From: Aphelenchoides besseyi
Taxonomy: Eukaryota > Nematoda > Chromadorea > Rhabditida > Aphelenchoididae
Length of the DNA stretch: 64,000 nt
Assembly (NCBI GenBank): GCA_024699855.1
Contig: JAMPIQ010000001.1
Coordinates: 9,548,001 to 9,612,000 of the forward strand
Direction of reading: 5' to 3'
Shown in pieces: positions 48,290-64,000 of this stretch (its first letter is position 1; the number at the start of each line of letters is the position of its first letter). The notes beneath the pieces were generated by a model. That model searched no databases and was not told the origin of the DNA. It worked only from the letters and a program-made list of their open reading frames with translations. A program made the position numbers and the translations under genes.

Positions 48290-49175
48290 TTTAGAAGTAA
48301 TGATTAACAACAAGTCTATGGTTACGATACTAGAAACCACGAGTTTAATCAAAAAGTTCTTGTTCAATCAGCAAACAGAAGACAAGAAAGCAACTTGTGC
48401 GCCCATCTGTAAGCAACTTGACACGTACTAGTTGGACACAACAAACGGGAAACACACAATATTGAACCGTTAACTTGTTGGAGTATACAAACGAAATCAT
48501 TTCGTCAATAGTCGATATTTTCGTTGATGAACATCACAGTTATGTCTTTGCAGGTGTTCGTAAAAAGCTCTTCAATTTTCTGATGATAAGTGTGTCTATT
48601 GCTTTGATCTGAACGTTCTTCGGTATTATGACTTTAATTTATTTGGTTTAAATTATGAATTTGAAGATTTGCAACAAGCCCAAAGGACAACAAGAATTAC
48701 CCATTAGTTATGAATCAATTTTTTGATTTGAGATCTCCGTATTGTGAAATGATAAAATTGGAGAAGACAGTTAAAGTGGTATGTTCAAGCAATGACAATC
48801 GGGGCGAACAATGAGGTTAAATGCATAAACGGATGATTGCAAACAAAACTGATTATATTTCCATGATAAAGAAACTAGTGATTGATACGATAAATTGGGG
48901 AAGTAACCTGAAGAGAACTGAGTATGTACATGGTAAGTAGGACCAGCAATTGTATCGACACAAACAAAAAGAATGTCGAATGAAAGGCCCGTTTGAGATT
49001 TCGAAATGTTGATGAGAATTGAACTAAAGATTCGAGTAACACTAATGAATATGTCTTAATGCATGAAAACTCTTACGATACTAAAGATCATTAAGACAAT
49101 TGCCAATATAAACGCGAATAAATATGAGGTGAAATAAGCGCAAAACTTTTGCGAGAAATAAAGCCGTGAACATGA
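48290..49175. other. Intergenic, no supported gene
   Basis: Very AT-rich 0.9 kb between two minus-strand genes. No feature recognised. Confidence 0.5.
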
Positions 49176-49180
49176 AACAA

Positions 49181-52441
<3,261 letters not shown>

Positions 52442-52459
52442 TGAAATCACCGTATCAAT

Positions 52460-55400
52460 GCGATGTTAACAGTGCAGTGACTTTGGATTAAATTCTATCA
52501 CAAAGTTTTGAAGACAAACACATTTCCAAAATTCAAAGTTGGCAAAAAGACCAATTCAGCTAATTGTCCGAGAGATTCTAAAAACAAGCAATTTCATTGT
52601 GTTTGTTAATAAACAGCACGCTAATGAGCACTATAACCAAATGGTCTGTGATGCTAAGAACAACAACGAAAACGGAAGTCTCGTGAGTGTTGAAATCGAA
52701 CGCTTCAGACGCGAATTCACAAGCTCGAAAGACAAAATACAATTGGAATAAACAGTTTTAGGCCGCGACATGTTATACCTCAATTCGTATGACGACAAAT
52801 GTAGGTGGAAAAGACGCAAATCAACCAATTGCGTGCCAGCGAAATACAAACATGACAAAGGAGTGGTATGTTCGAAAAGTTTTAGACGTTTCGTGACCAA
52901 TCAAAACACAGTCGTGTGTTGGTTCTTTTAACAGTGAAGATAAAATTAAGAACTTAAGACACGGTAGAATCAATCGTACAGAAACTGGCAGTTCAAATCA
53001 CACAGAACTAACTTGGACAGCAAGTTGGAGATTTCGTGGTTATCAACGTAGAAAAACGCGGTCATTTGATTGCTAGATAATCTCATTCACTGGTCTCTTC
53101 TGTCAAATGCACAACCAAAAGTACAACTACAAAGCAAAAGGACATCGCGGTTTTTGGACTGCAACCTATGAACGCAATTGGCGCTTAATTAACACACGGT
53201 CCAACGGATAATCACATTTCACGAGGCTTTGACACGAATAAACAACAAAAAAGATCAACCTTAGAAATGAATCCCAAATTGGGCTTCGAAATGTTCGTAG
53301 CTGTCGAGTTAATTGAACGAAATCCACAGAACAAAAGCACCTAATACTCCTCGACTTAAGGGACTCGTGACCGGGGTGTTGACGAAAGCAGACGTTTGAA
53401 AAAGTGATAACAAGTAGACATCATCATTTCGCAATTTCAATGGTTTTAAAAGTTGCAAATGGCTCGAAATTCGTTCAAACTTCTGCTCGTAGATTAACAA
53501 CGAAAGTCACAATTTTTGGTGTTTCAATTCACGCAAATAACCTCGAGAGCAATTCAAACACATTCGAGCTGTTCGACAGTTTTACATAGCAAACTAAACA
53601 GCCCATCAGGAAGCAGGTCGAAAACCAAAAAAGCGACCAAAATATGAAAAAAACTCTTCGATTTCGCGTTCTCGATCGTTCTCGTGGACGGGAACCAAAT
53701 CGCTACACGACTAATCTCTTCGCCTCTTTCTCTCAGCCAAATTGACGGTAAATGTGAACACGACGATGATGTTTGGTTCCTACCGGGAAGAAACCTAATT
53801 CGTCTGATTCGACAGTAAATTCCCAAAGTTCGGAAAATTTTTTGACATTTTTAAAACAAAATGATCAAATTTAATTTGCTTTTGCTATCCCCTCATTTGA
53901 TCGTAAAAGAAAGTGGAAGAAACTGATAAGCCCGACGACTCATCAGTTCGATTACCGCACATGATCGACACCCTTCACGACGATGCTACAGTTTTATGCG
54001 ACGCCAATGAGCGAGACTGAGTAATTAATTTCCATCAGACGATCCTTCACGCATAGGGCGCACAACAACGAACAAACGCGAACATATCCGCGTAACAGTG
54101 CTCTCAAACTTTTGACATTTCTATTGAATCAAAAACCGCAAGTCAACTACAACGACCGTAAAACCGCATCAATGAGCAGTTAATTGAATTACACGCAACT
54201 ACAAGCAAGTAGAAACTGTTCGCTCCAAAGACGAGATTCAAGTGATCACTCACTTATCTTCAGAAGTGATTGAAAGAACAAAACTGATCTCATGGCTTTT
54301 GGAGCAAATCAACGTTTTAGTTGACAGAACGATGTTCTAGTCGAATGTCAACGTTCTTGTTCTACTGTGAAAGACGCGCAACGTCAAAAATTTCGGAAAA
54401 TTAACGTTAAACATGAGGAAGTTAATTGGCTTTGCAGACGAACAATTGAACGACAAGTTCTGCAAATTGGATTGCGATCAAAAGTTTCAAAACAGGGTTA
54501 GAAACTGTAGGTTGTTTCTCTACGACTGAAGGTAAGCAAGTTCTTATCAGTCAAAGACTCTCGAGCTCCGATCAAAGCTCCGAATATGCATCGGTATTAT
54601 GCGTTCGATCACAATGTTCGAGCTCCAAGCACTTTTTTGATCGATTCAACCGCCGCACAAAAATCAAAACTTTACAACAAAACGCCCAAAAACGAGACCA
54701 AAGCGAAGAGAATGCCGTTTACCTTTTTGTTCCTACTCTCAAATGAACCTAATTGGTGAAGATGAAAGGATTAAAATAATTGCGGAAGAGGTTTTTTCGT
54801 AGACAGAAGTTACTTCGATTGGCAATTGAGTTGTAAATCACGAGTTTAACGATTCTGTTTCTCTAGATAAAAAGGACACGTCGAGAGTTCGACTTTACAA
54901 CCGAGACCATCAGATTTACTACCGAAAGCGCCTGTAGAGTGTGATACGAAATGATCGGACCGTGAGCTTAAACTAGAAACTACGAGTTCACTTACTCGCA
55001 CAGTTCGAACTCGGAATGGAAGTGAAGAAGATGATCAGTCAATTGAATTTATACGAATGTCAGAACAAATATTTTGAGTCAATGTTCATTTCTGTAAACA
55101 TTCGCGTTCCCATTGGTATTTTATTGTCAAAGTTTATGGGACTGCGACATGTGTGTAAGCTCGCGATCTTATAACTCAACTTGTGTCTCTTACTCGCCAC
55201 TCGTTTGGAATGTTTGTTAAATTTTTCGATCACAAATCCAGAAGTTTTCGGTTGCTTGAGATGCAAAGATCATTGGTGGCTATTGCGTCCAAGTGTTGGA
55301 CAAGGAGATTAATTCACGAGTTATAGTAGTGATTAAAAAGGTAAATTCAGAAACTACAAGAAAAACTTCCTCGTTCAACGAATCTTTTTTGGTGTTTCGA

Positions 55401-58400
55401 AGGATTACGGCGTGGTCAAATGGCATTAAGGACTGTTTTGTACAATTTGCAGTTACGAAGTTCGAAGATTTCAACGGTCTGGCTTAAAACTAATCGTACA
55501 CGTGAACAGTGATCTTTGGTTGTTGCTGGCCACTTGAATTTTGCGTGTTCACTTACCACAACAGTCACGCACGAATATGGAAAGGTCGTAAATTCAACGA
55601 TTTGAGAAAGTGGACCGACAGGAATTGCCCTTTTAATTACATCGAACAAGTGCGTTAAAGTTCGATACAATGATCCTTCTGTAGGACATTAAACACGACA
55701 TTCAAAATGTAAACAAGTTCATGACAAACGATGTCGTGGGTTGTGAAAGTACAATTGTTGTCCCTCAATATCCACGATTTGCAACTTCTTTTCATGCGTC
55801 GAAATAACACCGGAACATTCCGTTTGATGTTATTAGAAACTGTCCTGGAAAGCGCAACTTGGCTTTCGGTGCGTCGAGAGACACGTAAAAGCAATGAATG
55901 GAGCAATTCGAAGCAACAAACTTCTAAACGAGCGCCAAAAACAGTCTCGTTTTATAAGCCATGGGTTGTGAGGCCAAAAACTGAAAGTCATGAAACTTTT
56001 TTGGCTTTTGAAGGTCGATAAGTTATGTGGATGTTGGAGTCGTTAAACGCATTAGATAGGAATGAAGGATCATAGAAACAGAACACGACAATAAGTTTTA
56101 TTGCAAGATATTTCGATAATAAGCAGAGAACTAGGTTGCTAAAATAGCCGTGTACATCAAAACGACAATCTGATTAACCAAACGCAATTTGGCATCAAAC
56201 ATGTTGAGAAAGATCTCGTGTTTCGATTTCATTAACAACCAAACTGGTCGTCTGCTTATAATACCTGATTTAATATCGAAACTTTGTTGGACGAGTTTCA
56301 CAGTGCAACGTTCGAGAACGCAAACCTCAGCATTCGATTGCTATTTTTGGTTTCGAAGCATCTTGAAAGAACTAAGTCGACAAAAGTTGTCAACTTTAAT
56401 TGCTCCGCCTGTGGTCGTTTTGAAGTTGGTCGGAGATTCAAAGTTCACGTCTTCGTTTTGTATTGTCATATGAAACATAATTGGAGTTCAATTACAACGA
56501 AAGGTCGACAGAAGCGATCCGAGTCTCCGGTGCAACTGTATATGCAGAAGCATTTGTTGAGCGGTGTAAACAACAATTACACCAACGCAAATTCTGGGCC
56601 ATGAAATTAACATCCAACTTGAAAGAAATTTAGCGCTCAAGAACCTGCGAGCAGGTGTTAAATTTGAAAGCAAATTACCATCTTTAAAAGTCAGTACGTG
56701 CTCCCCACTTAACGACTAAAATAACAGCTGAATAATTCGTTTCTAGTCCAATTTCTTATCCAAAATGTCACGGCTTTCAAGTGTCAGGTGAACAACCGGA
56801 AATTTTGAATCAAAGTAATTAGCAACCGTGAAGCCAAAAATAATTTCTCGTTGCAACCTAAGCATGGAACATAAAACATGTTGAAGGCCAAAAGGTGTTT
56901 AACATCATGGACAACAGTAAAAGTCTGTAAACATAAACTCGAAATCAATGCTTGAGAATGTGCACGTGTCTTTTAAGTCAATTGAGGTAATTGCTCTCGA
57001 TCGACTAAAATTTAAATTCCATTCGACGCGGAAGTTCAATTGTCAGACAGTCGCAGTTCACTTCAGTGTTTGCAGAACAAAAACACAATCAAAATTCTCG
57101 GCAGACTTTCATTTACGATCGTTTTAATGGAAAGAAAACACTGTAAAAACGACCGGTGTTCTGATCGATTCCAGGAAAACTTTTGCTGTTTATTTGTCAA
57201 TCGATGGTATTTGAAGAAACTCAGAAACATCATGCGAACTTTCGTTGGAAAGATACCGATAATACACGATGGTAGTGGGTTTGTTCATGCCTCGAGCCAA
57301 CGGTAGGAAGCTGTTGAAAACCAGTAACCATCTATTCAACTTTCAACTCCTTTTATTGGCTTCTGGCCGCAAAAAAGATCGAAATGCCCACAAAGTTAAT
57401 GTGGCTAGTCGATGCTAATAAGTGCACTGCAGTTCACGAGTTAAATTCACAACCGATTTGTATAGCGGTCAGCAGAAGTTCGTTTTTAGTTTGATCATCA
57501 TCGAATGCAAACAAACTCTCGTTCTGCACAACAACACTCGAAAACAATTCACGCGATTTGGACAAGAAAACCAAACGGATACCGTAAAAGATTGTGTGTT
57601 CTTCAGACTTGAAATCAAAAGCTGCAGGACAAATTCGACGTTGTGAATTCGGTGAACTCCAGCACGATTTGAAGGCGCGAAGGTGTGCAAATTGAAAGAA
57701 CCGTTTAATTCCACTCCGCGCACACGGTGGTCGGAAAACGACTGTAGATGGATGTGTGAAGAGTGCAACATACGAGAGTCGATCGAGAATTGAAAGTACG
57801 AGATTTGTTGAGAAATAAAACAAATTCTCTGCAACAGCAAGCAAAAACAAACGCGAAGGTCCGAGAAGTCGAAACGTCGTCGACATTCGCTCCGTTCTAA
57901 TTCAGCCGACAGCTGAGGCCACGAGACCGCTCCAGAAGTCTGAAAAGCGGACGGTCCCGAGGAAAAGAGTGAAATCCGCTTTATAAGTCAACAAGTTGAG
58001 CAATTTAAACGGGAACTCAAAGTTGCAAGAAGCAAACGGTTCCAGCCGAGACGAGAAGGTCGGCTATAAGATCATTTGTTTAATTACGTTAATGCACGCT
58101 TTGTCTGAGCCAAAAAATAGCTAAAGCCGATTCCCATCGAAGTTAATAACCGAAATAACGATGACGAGTGAGAGAAAACGGCGTGGAATATTAGTCGGTC
58201 AGTTGACTTGCAACTGTGAAGAGAAACCGCCTCCATAGAAAATGAAATTCCACGTTATCGGATTCAGACGTGGAACGTGCTTTGGAGTCGATTCAACTTC
58301 AAGTTTTCGATGCAGACAGAGATCATCAGATCGAACCGATTTGATGCAAAATTGAAATCAACTCGCGAATTAATAAAAGGATTATCCTCGTAGTTTAATG

Positions 58401-61040
58401 ATTAGCGCCGAAGTTCCTTTGTTGATTGGCTAAATATACACACGTGAATGAAAAGAAAACGATTATTGATCGTTCAATTCGATTAACATCGAAATGAAAT
58501 CATTGCTCGATTAGTGAGCTGATACCCAATATATCACTCCGCAATGTTTAATTACAAAACCTCGCCGAGATTACTATAATCTCGCCAACGAGTTTCGAAC
58601 CAGAAGGAGGGCGGAAATGAAGATCGGGTTCAGAAGTCTGTTGACTAATCTTTAGATTGGCTGAATATGACCACTGATACACGCTTGAACGTCGACAAAA
58701 AAAAGCTCTGATATGAAAGAGAAATCGCTCGTTTGGGAATTTCAGTTCTTTTGAGCGAAAGTCGAATCGATGGAGATTGCAATCACTTTTGAAGACGATG
58801 AATTCGAACTGGGCTCAAAAGTCTACTGAGGATGTCGGCAATTTTCCCATTGAGTTTAATACCCACATAAGGAACCGAGCAGAAAACGAAGTCGCGTGAA
58901 GTCGAACTGTCGCTCATTAGCTAAAAAGTCGTTTTTCTACGCGTACGTCACTTTGCGTTGCGATTTTAATTTAAAACACGTGCTGAACCAAAACGGTTGA
59001 AACGGGAATACGAGAGTCTAAAAGGCAGGAAATTCGGCGTTTTATGTCTGCGATCTTTGACGAATTTCTAATTGCACCCAAAGACCAAGTCCGCAGACTC
59101 CGGAAGCCTCGTCGTTGAGTTGATTTCTGAACTTTACGGTCTGAATCCTTCGCTTGTGCACAACAAACCGTGAAGAAATTTATGCGCTTGTTATAACTGG
59201 ACTCCAAAGTGACTGGCCATTGGAATGAATAGATTCGAACATTAGAAGCATTAGAGCTTCGAACGTGTATCGAGCATCAGAGTGCGTATTCGGTGGCTTG
59301 CAACGTGTTATAGACACGGAATTAATCGATTTTCAGCGCCAAAACAGCGACAACGAACGAAATTTTCTTGAGATCTCGGCTATTTTGAGCGCTTTAAAGA
59401 CAAGAAACTAAAGAACAGGGTTGGCGGAACGCAGTCCATTCAATTGGACGACAAGAACGCTCCTGCGCGTCCTGAAAATTTGTCCATCTGGGGCCAATTC
59501 ATGGCATTTGAAATAACCAAAATTGTCGTTAGCACAAACTTTGGAAGACATTTCGATCTTTTACAACCACCGAGAAAATTCAGAAGCACAGTCGAAGACG
59601 CATACTGTGCTTTCGATTGGCTCCAAGTGGAAACCTCAACGAGATCGTTTCATTGACCAAATATCAGCATCTTCGCCCCCTTTCCGGTTGCACGGCATTT
59701 TACGTCGACGGAACCACAAAAATTAGTGACCTCCGGTTTAGTGACTACAGAAAAGTTGAACCAATCGAGAAAACACCGTAGGTTCCGATCTCTTTCAATT
59801 AAATTCGGAAGGAAAACAGGAAATGGGATTGCCAAGATGGAGCACAGTTCTTGATACCCAGTAGTGTAAAATGGCACGTTCAACTCATAAGCTAAAGGAC
59901 AAGAAAAGTCACATGTTTCGATCGACGTACTTTGCCGAAATGCTAATCCACACAAATTTCCTGTCCGTGGACAGAAGAGTGTAATTTGGCATTTTGAGGG
60001 TTTCGGAGTCGTGGCACAAATCCGAAGGTCTCAATAATCCGAGCGTTTTTGTATGTGCGTTTCTGCGTGCGGTCAACGATTGTGTTTATCTTCAAAATCG
60101 GCACACAAGTTCGATTTAATGTAAACAAATTCAATTTGTGCCGCAAATAGTTTGACGGGAACGAAAACCATCTACAAACTTGTTACTTCCGTGTTTCATT
60201 TCGTGCCAAATTCCCATTGCAAACTCCGGGGCTTCGTTACGTTTCCGTGTTTTAATTGCTGGCCCTTGGAACGTGGGAAAAGCAATTTGACAGTAATTAA
60301 TTCTCGACGTTCTCATCGTCGACAAGCGAACTTAAAAGTTCAACAGATCGCTTAACGCTGGGAGATTGTAGAGCAGAAAGTAACTGGTTGCGGAAAAAAC
60401 AACTTCTCCATATCGACATCACGTGTCGTCGAGAATAAGTTGGGAGTTTGGCGCGAAATAGCGACGATTGTAATCAATACGCGACGAACGTTGTTCGTGA
60501 TGCAACATGTCATTTTTTGCATTGTGGGTGGTCCAAAAGAAGAACAAACAAAAGTGTTGGAAAGAGTTCGAACCAAACGAGCGGAAATTCACAAACTTTG
60601 GTTTTTTCGCACTTTTTTGGTCCAAGACGAGAACATCGGTGGAGTGGCGATGAGATGCCCAAATAGCGAAAGCTTTCTCGAGGCAGTCAAGTGAATGCTA
60701 ATCGCAATGTTGCCAAATAACACGAAGGTAAGGAATTCACAACAGGTCATTTGGAAGCTTGTTGAACAACAATTTTATGATCGTCGAGTATGTAGACGTA
60801 TTTCGATAAGAAACTTTAAAGGCGAGAAACAGAAATGTGCGTTGAACTGAGACGAAACATTTTACATCGAACATGAGTTCGCTTGCTTTGCCTCTTCTGC
60901 CACCGATGCGTCTTTTTGCCGACCATTTTCGGCATCAACAAGTGCACGAAAAGACTTTGGATGTTCATTGACACGTTTCACTTCTTCATATTTTGGACAT
61001 GAAAAAACGTTCTGTTTTCTATCGTATAAGATAAATTTAT
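52460..61040. other. 8.5-kb gene-poor interval
   Basis: No exon chain, family motif, tRNA or transposon terminus was recognised on either strand. The longest open frame (150 codons, minus strand, 57434-57886) has no splice or family support. The interval lies upstream of the receptor kinase gene and may hold its regulatory DNA. Confidence 0.5.
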
Positions 61041-61044
61041 ACGG

Positions 61045-61309
61045 TTAGTTTTTTAAGAGCAACTCGGGTCTAGTTAAGAAATATGATAACACATGGAAAA
61101 GAGTTGTGTTTTCAGTCAATTTGTCAACGCTCCTGTAATATCTAACCAAATACACGTCTTTCGGTTTGTTAAAATAATGTTCATAGACCGGTCCAAAGAT
61201 CAGTTGAACGTAATCAAATGCTACGCCTTGATTGACTAATACACTTTTCTTTATAAATTGGTAGTCATCTCGCAGTTCCTTGATTAACACCTTGAACGTG
61301 TTATAAAAG
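61045..61309 (-). CDS. Orphan exon or gene fragment
   Basis: An 88-codon frame after a CAAAG acceptor-like site, reading like protein (DDYQFIKKSVLVNQGVAFDY, then YEHYFNKPKDVYLVRYYRS). No start codon, partner exon or family was identified. It may be the last exon of a gene whose other exons lie further upstream on the minus strand, or a remnant. Confidence 0.35.
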
Positions 61310-61459
61310 AACTTTGATTACTAATCGCAAAACATCCCAACAAAATGGTTTTGAATCGAATAGTCGATGCACACTAAAACAAGAGCTTATAGTAGTTTTG
61401 CACCAAACATTCTTTTTGAGTCATTTAAATTGTTCGATTGGTCGTCCATTTCTCTTCAA

Positions 61460-62141
61460 ATGTCGAGCAAGTACGTACCTGTAGAAGAACAGATCGAAGC
61501 AACGCCGATCAATCCCGGCTTCACTCCGTCTTTGATTGGCGCGAAAAATGGATTGGACGTTCAACCACTTTGTCTTGTTATCGAAACTTCCCAGTACCAG
61601 AAGACCAAATCTTTGATTTACGTTACCAACACTTCGGATGCCACTCAATACATAAAAGTGAGTAAATCGTTGAATTAAACTGATCGAATGTTTCAGTTCA
61701 CTTCATCGAACAGCAAATCGTTTATTATGAACTACTTAGACCAGTTGAAAGCTGGAGAAACAATGGTCGCTGAGATTAAAGTTCTCGACGTCGATTTTCA
61801 ACTCACCAAGCTTGAGGTCGCTATTTATGTCTATTACTCGCGAGTACATCATCCAAATCTACGTCTTAAAAACGACGGTCGGTTTGCTTTGATTACCTTC
61901 TCATCGAACTTCAGGACGTTTAAAAGTTGTAGTTCGATTGGCTGGCGAGCCAGTGGTCAAGAAAGCACCTGAATCGATTAAAGCGGTCAGTAAAATGGTG
62001 GCGCCTTCGAAAGTTTCCACAATAAAAGGTCAGAAAGTGGTTGAACGTAAAGACGAAGCCGGAAAGAATGTGGTGGAATTTAAAGCAACAAAGAAAGCAA
62101 GCGATCCGCGTACCAAGGATGAGGAAATAAAAGAACTTTAA
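61460..62141 (+). CDS. MSP-domain protein
   Basis: Three exons (61460-61657, 61697-61877, 61915-62141) encode 201 residues. MSP fold landmarks: GLDVQPLCLVIETSQYQKT, LIYVTNTSDATQYIK, then in exon 2 LKAGETMVAEIKVLDVDF and VYYSRVHH. A basic Lys-rich tail (KKAPESIKAVSKMVAPSK) ends the protein. Both intron positions match the MSP genes at 634 and 62314, showing common ancestry. AATAAA lies at 62161-62166. Converges with the next MSP gene. Confidence 0.85.
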
Positions 62142-62160
62142 GTTTTCCGTTAAACAGTAA

Positions 62161-62166
62161 AATAAA
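62161..62166 (+). terminator. Poly(A) signal AATAAA
   Basis: 20 nt after the MSP-domain gene's stop codon. Confidence 0.7.
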
Positions 62167-62313
62167 CATTGTTTGTCTGAATCGCACTGAACACTTCTAA
62201 TGAAAATGATGGTTACAACAAACATGTTCCTTTGTTCTCACCATAACCGTCATTAGTAATCTGCAGTTGGCCGATCTCTTAAACGTTTATTGGACATAAA
62301 TGGAAGTCTCAGA

Positions 62314-63003
62314 TCAGTTGTCTTTTGTCGATTTCTTGTCTTCCGCTTTTTTGCCGTCGAAAACTGAGTTGACGATTCGACGAATGTAACTTTTCGATTT
62401 CTTCGGTGGTTTTGTAGCGGGCTGTTTGTCGAGTTTTGATTCTTGAGCCGTCTGAGCTTCTTTGAACGGCCCCGGTAAGTAGGGAAAGGGATAACGTTCG
62501 TCCATTTCCTCTACAGTTTCGACCATCATTAAGATTTTATGGGAACCTGAAAATAAGAGGATTAAAATTTGGAATCGTAGACGACAAACCTTCAACTTTC
62601 TTCGAATCAACGCTCAAGTTGAAAGACGAGTTGTTGACGTAAAATTTTACCAACGGGTTCTCCTCATCAAAATCGTGTAAAAAGTCTAGTTTCATCGTCA
62701 GAGTGTGCACTTGGGTGAAGCCCGGTTCGATGTATTCGGGTAGCACGGAACTGTAATTCATGTTATTAGTCTTCGAAACCACATAAACCTAAAAACAATG
62801 TTTATTGAAGGATTTTAATTACTCACATTTATATACTGACGAACTTTGCTCACATTTGTGATGTAGAACATGTACACATCGCCACGATATCGATCTGGAT
62901 CAACACGCAATATTGACGGTTCCACATTCACAGCCCACGATCCCGAACGTTCTTCAATTACACCCTTGTTAAATGGCTGTATCGTTTCCTTTTTCTGTGA
63001 CAT
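62314..63003 (-). CDS. MSP-domain protein
   Basis: Three exons (63003-62827, 62788-62590, 62546-62314) encode 202 residues. The first exon carries VNVEPSILRVDPDRYRGDVY and FYITNVSKVRQYIN, closest in this window to the gene at 634; exon 2 gives VYVVSKTNN and a negatively charged stretch; exon 3 is acidic then Lys-rich. The domain lacks the LxxGE segment seen in the 61460 protein, so it has diverged. A minus-strand AATAAA near 62285 follows. Confidence 0.82.
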
Positions 63004-63154
63004 CTCAGACCTTCAAATCTACAATCTCAAGTGAAAAAATCAAAATGTGAAGTGAGAAAAAGAATAAAAAGTTTCTAAAATTCACAGATTAAAGATAATT
63101 TGCATCTTCAGAAAACAGTAGTTCTACTAGAGTTGTTCATACAAGTAGCCGGTC

Positions 63155-63173
63155 GGCCCCCCTTCGGGGGGCC
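63155..63173. other. Perfect GC-only hairpin
   Basis: GGCCCCCC and GGGGGGCC, separated by TTC, form an 8-bp all-GC stem in otherwise AT-rich sequence. It is not in a gene; origin unknown. Confidence 0.7.
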
Positions 63174-63551
63174 TCCACTGCAATTTACACAAAACGGTTA
63201 TATCATTTTTTACCAAACAATTAAAACTATTCCACTCATAAGACATCTTTCATTATCTTTACTTTCAAACCGACAATAAGCTGTTTCAATACCAAATTCA
63301 ATAAACACTTCAAACAACTTTCAAACACCTCTTACCATCCGTAAATTTTGCTTCATTTCACCTTATCACATTCTTTACTCTTTTCGATTAACGACCAAAA
63401 ACCACGTTCTTGTACTAATCATCAATTTCCCATTCTATTTGACAATGAATAGATGACTGTGAATAGCTCACAGTAGAAGTTTTCGTAAACAAATGACTGA
63501 CATTCACAGTAACAGATGAAGACGTTTTCCACACTTCATTGGTACATGACA

Positions 63552-64000
63552 TTAACAAAAACGAGCTGAAACAAAAACACATTGATTAAGTTGAACGTCA
63601 ATTTAAATACCTTGAGAGATCGTCGTGTATTGAGCAGAATCAAGATTGTACGAGTGAAAACATGTAGTTGAAAATGTAGACCTAAGATACGATTGTAAAC
63701 AAATCGCTTAGCAACAAACTGACCGTTTCATTCCTGCTGTCCATCCAAAAATTCGGTCGTTCAAACACCCGTTGAGGAAGTGAGAAACTAAATTCGAAAC
63801 GTGCAGATCGCAAAGAACTCGAAAACGTACGTGACCGAGATCAAAATTTTGGTGCTATAACGGGTGGACAAATCGGCAATAATTGGACCCGAAAAATAAC
63901 AAAGTAAATTGCATCAAATCGAATTGCTTACCGAACATTTGATGTTGTCCGCTGCATCCCGTCGTTTACGCGAAAAATCGCGTCCTTGCCATGGCCCGAA
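63552..64000 (-). CDS. Partial gene at window edge, unknown product
   Basis: A plausible exon chain on the minus strand (64000-63932, 63854-63836, 63787-63724, 63681-63611, 63565-63552) keeps one frame through consensus-like GT-AG introns. The C-terminal residues include GPWQGRDFSRKRRDAADNIK and FLNGCLNDRIFGWTAGMK. The 5' part is beyond the window. No family recognised; the 19-nt exon makes the model tentative. Confidence 0.35.

Noticed and set aside
57434..57886. 150-codon minus-strand open frame
   Set aside because: Has an ATG, but no acceptor, poly(A) signal or family resemblance; a frame of this length can occur by chance in 8.5 kb searched in six frames.
58381..58425. tRNA-like start (TCCTCGTAGTTTAATGATTAGCG)
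   Set aside because: Resembles an A box, but there is no B box or acceptor-stem complement downstream.
58000..59200. Faint recurrence of GATTGGCTAAATAT / GATTGGCTGAATAT and similar phrases
   Set aside because: Too diverged to define a unit by eye; a self dot-plot would be needed to support a tandem array.

Overview
This is a eukaryotic window, almost certainly from a nematode. Coding exons are separated by very short introns (mostly 38-50 nt, GT..AG with a T-rich tract and TTTCAG/TTTAG acceptor). Many start codons sit 5-25 nt after an unpaired TTTCAG/TTTAG that looks like a trans-splice acceptor, some genes are spaced like operon members, and three genes encode major-sperm-protein (MSP) domain proteins. 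No tRNA, rRNA, CRISPR or bacterial feature was recognised. Exon coordinates were worked out by hand from splice sites, frame continuity and remembered family conservation; multi-exon genes are given as one span with the exon list in the text.

Layout. 0-6 kb: a Lys-rich protein and an MSP-domain protein in probable operon arrangement (+), a BAR-domain protein (-), and an 895-residue protein (+) with seven copies of a Ser-Leu-Trp/Tyr-Arg-Thr repeat and a C-terminal CENP-C-like motif. 7.6-20 kb: SLC22-type transporter (-), IWS1 (-), nucleoside diphosphate kinase (-), a short-chain dehydrogenase fused to a TMEM254/DUF4499-like domain (-), AMMECR1 (+), MTFP1/MTP18 (-). 20.6-30 kb: flavin-containing monooxygenase (+), a small hypothetical gene (-), type II phosphatidylinositol 4-kinase and an NTF2-like protein (-, probable operon), CDC50/TMEM30 flippase subunit (-). 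30-48 kb: mitochondrial HSP70 (+), a tetraspan membrane protein (-), ING-family PHD protein (-), cyclin B3 (+), TRAP1 (-), a small S/P-K-rich protein (+), cytosolic AsnRS (+), SR splicing factor (-), a mariner-like element and a palindromic element, a divergent H2A (+), NDUFB11 (-). 49-52.5 kb: a Trk-like LRR/Ig receptor tyrosine kinase (-). 52.5-61 kb: 8.5 kb without a convincing gene. 61-64 kb: two convergent MSP-domain genes and the edge of a further gene.

Themes. Most genes are conserved housekeeping genes: mitochondria (HSP70, TRAP1, MTFP1, NDUFB11), chromatin and mitosis (CENP-C-like, IWS1, ING, H2A variant, cyclin B3), membrane lipids (CDC50, PI4K2), plus sperm-type MSP proteins at both ends. 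The most unusual items are the repeat-bearing CENP-C-like protein, an apparent excess of GC-AG introns (six in about 120), an MSP intron with no AG acceptor at its conserved position, the SDR-DUF4499 fusion, the acidic hexapeptide array in IWS1, the orphan H2A and the deleted mariner copy.
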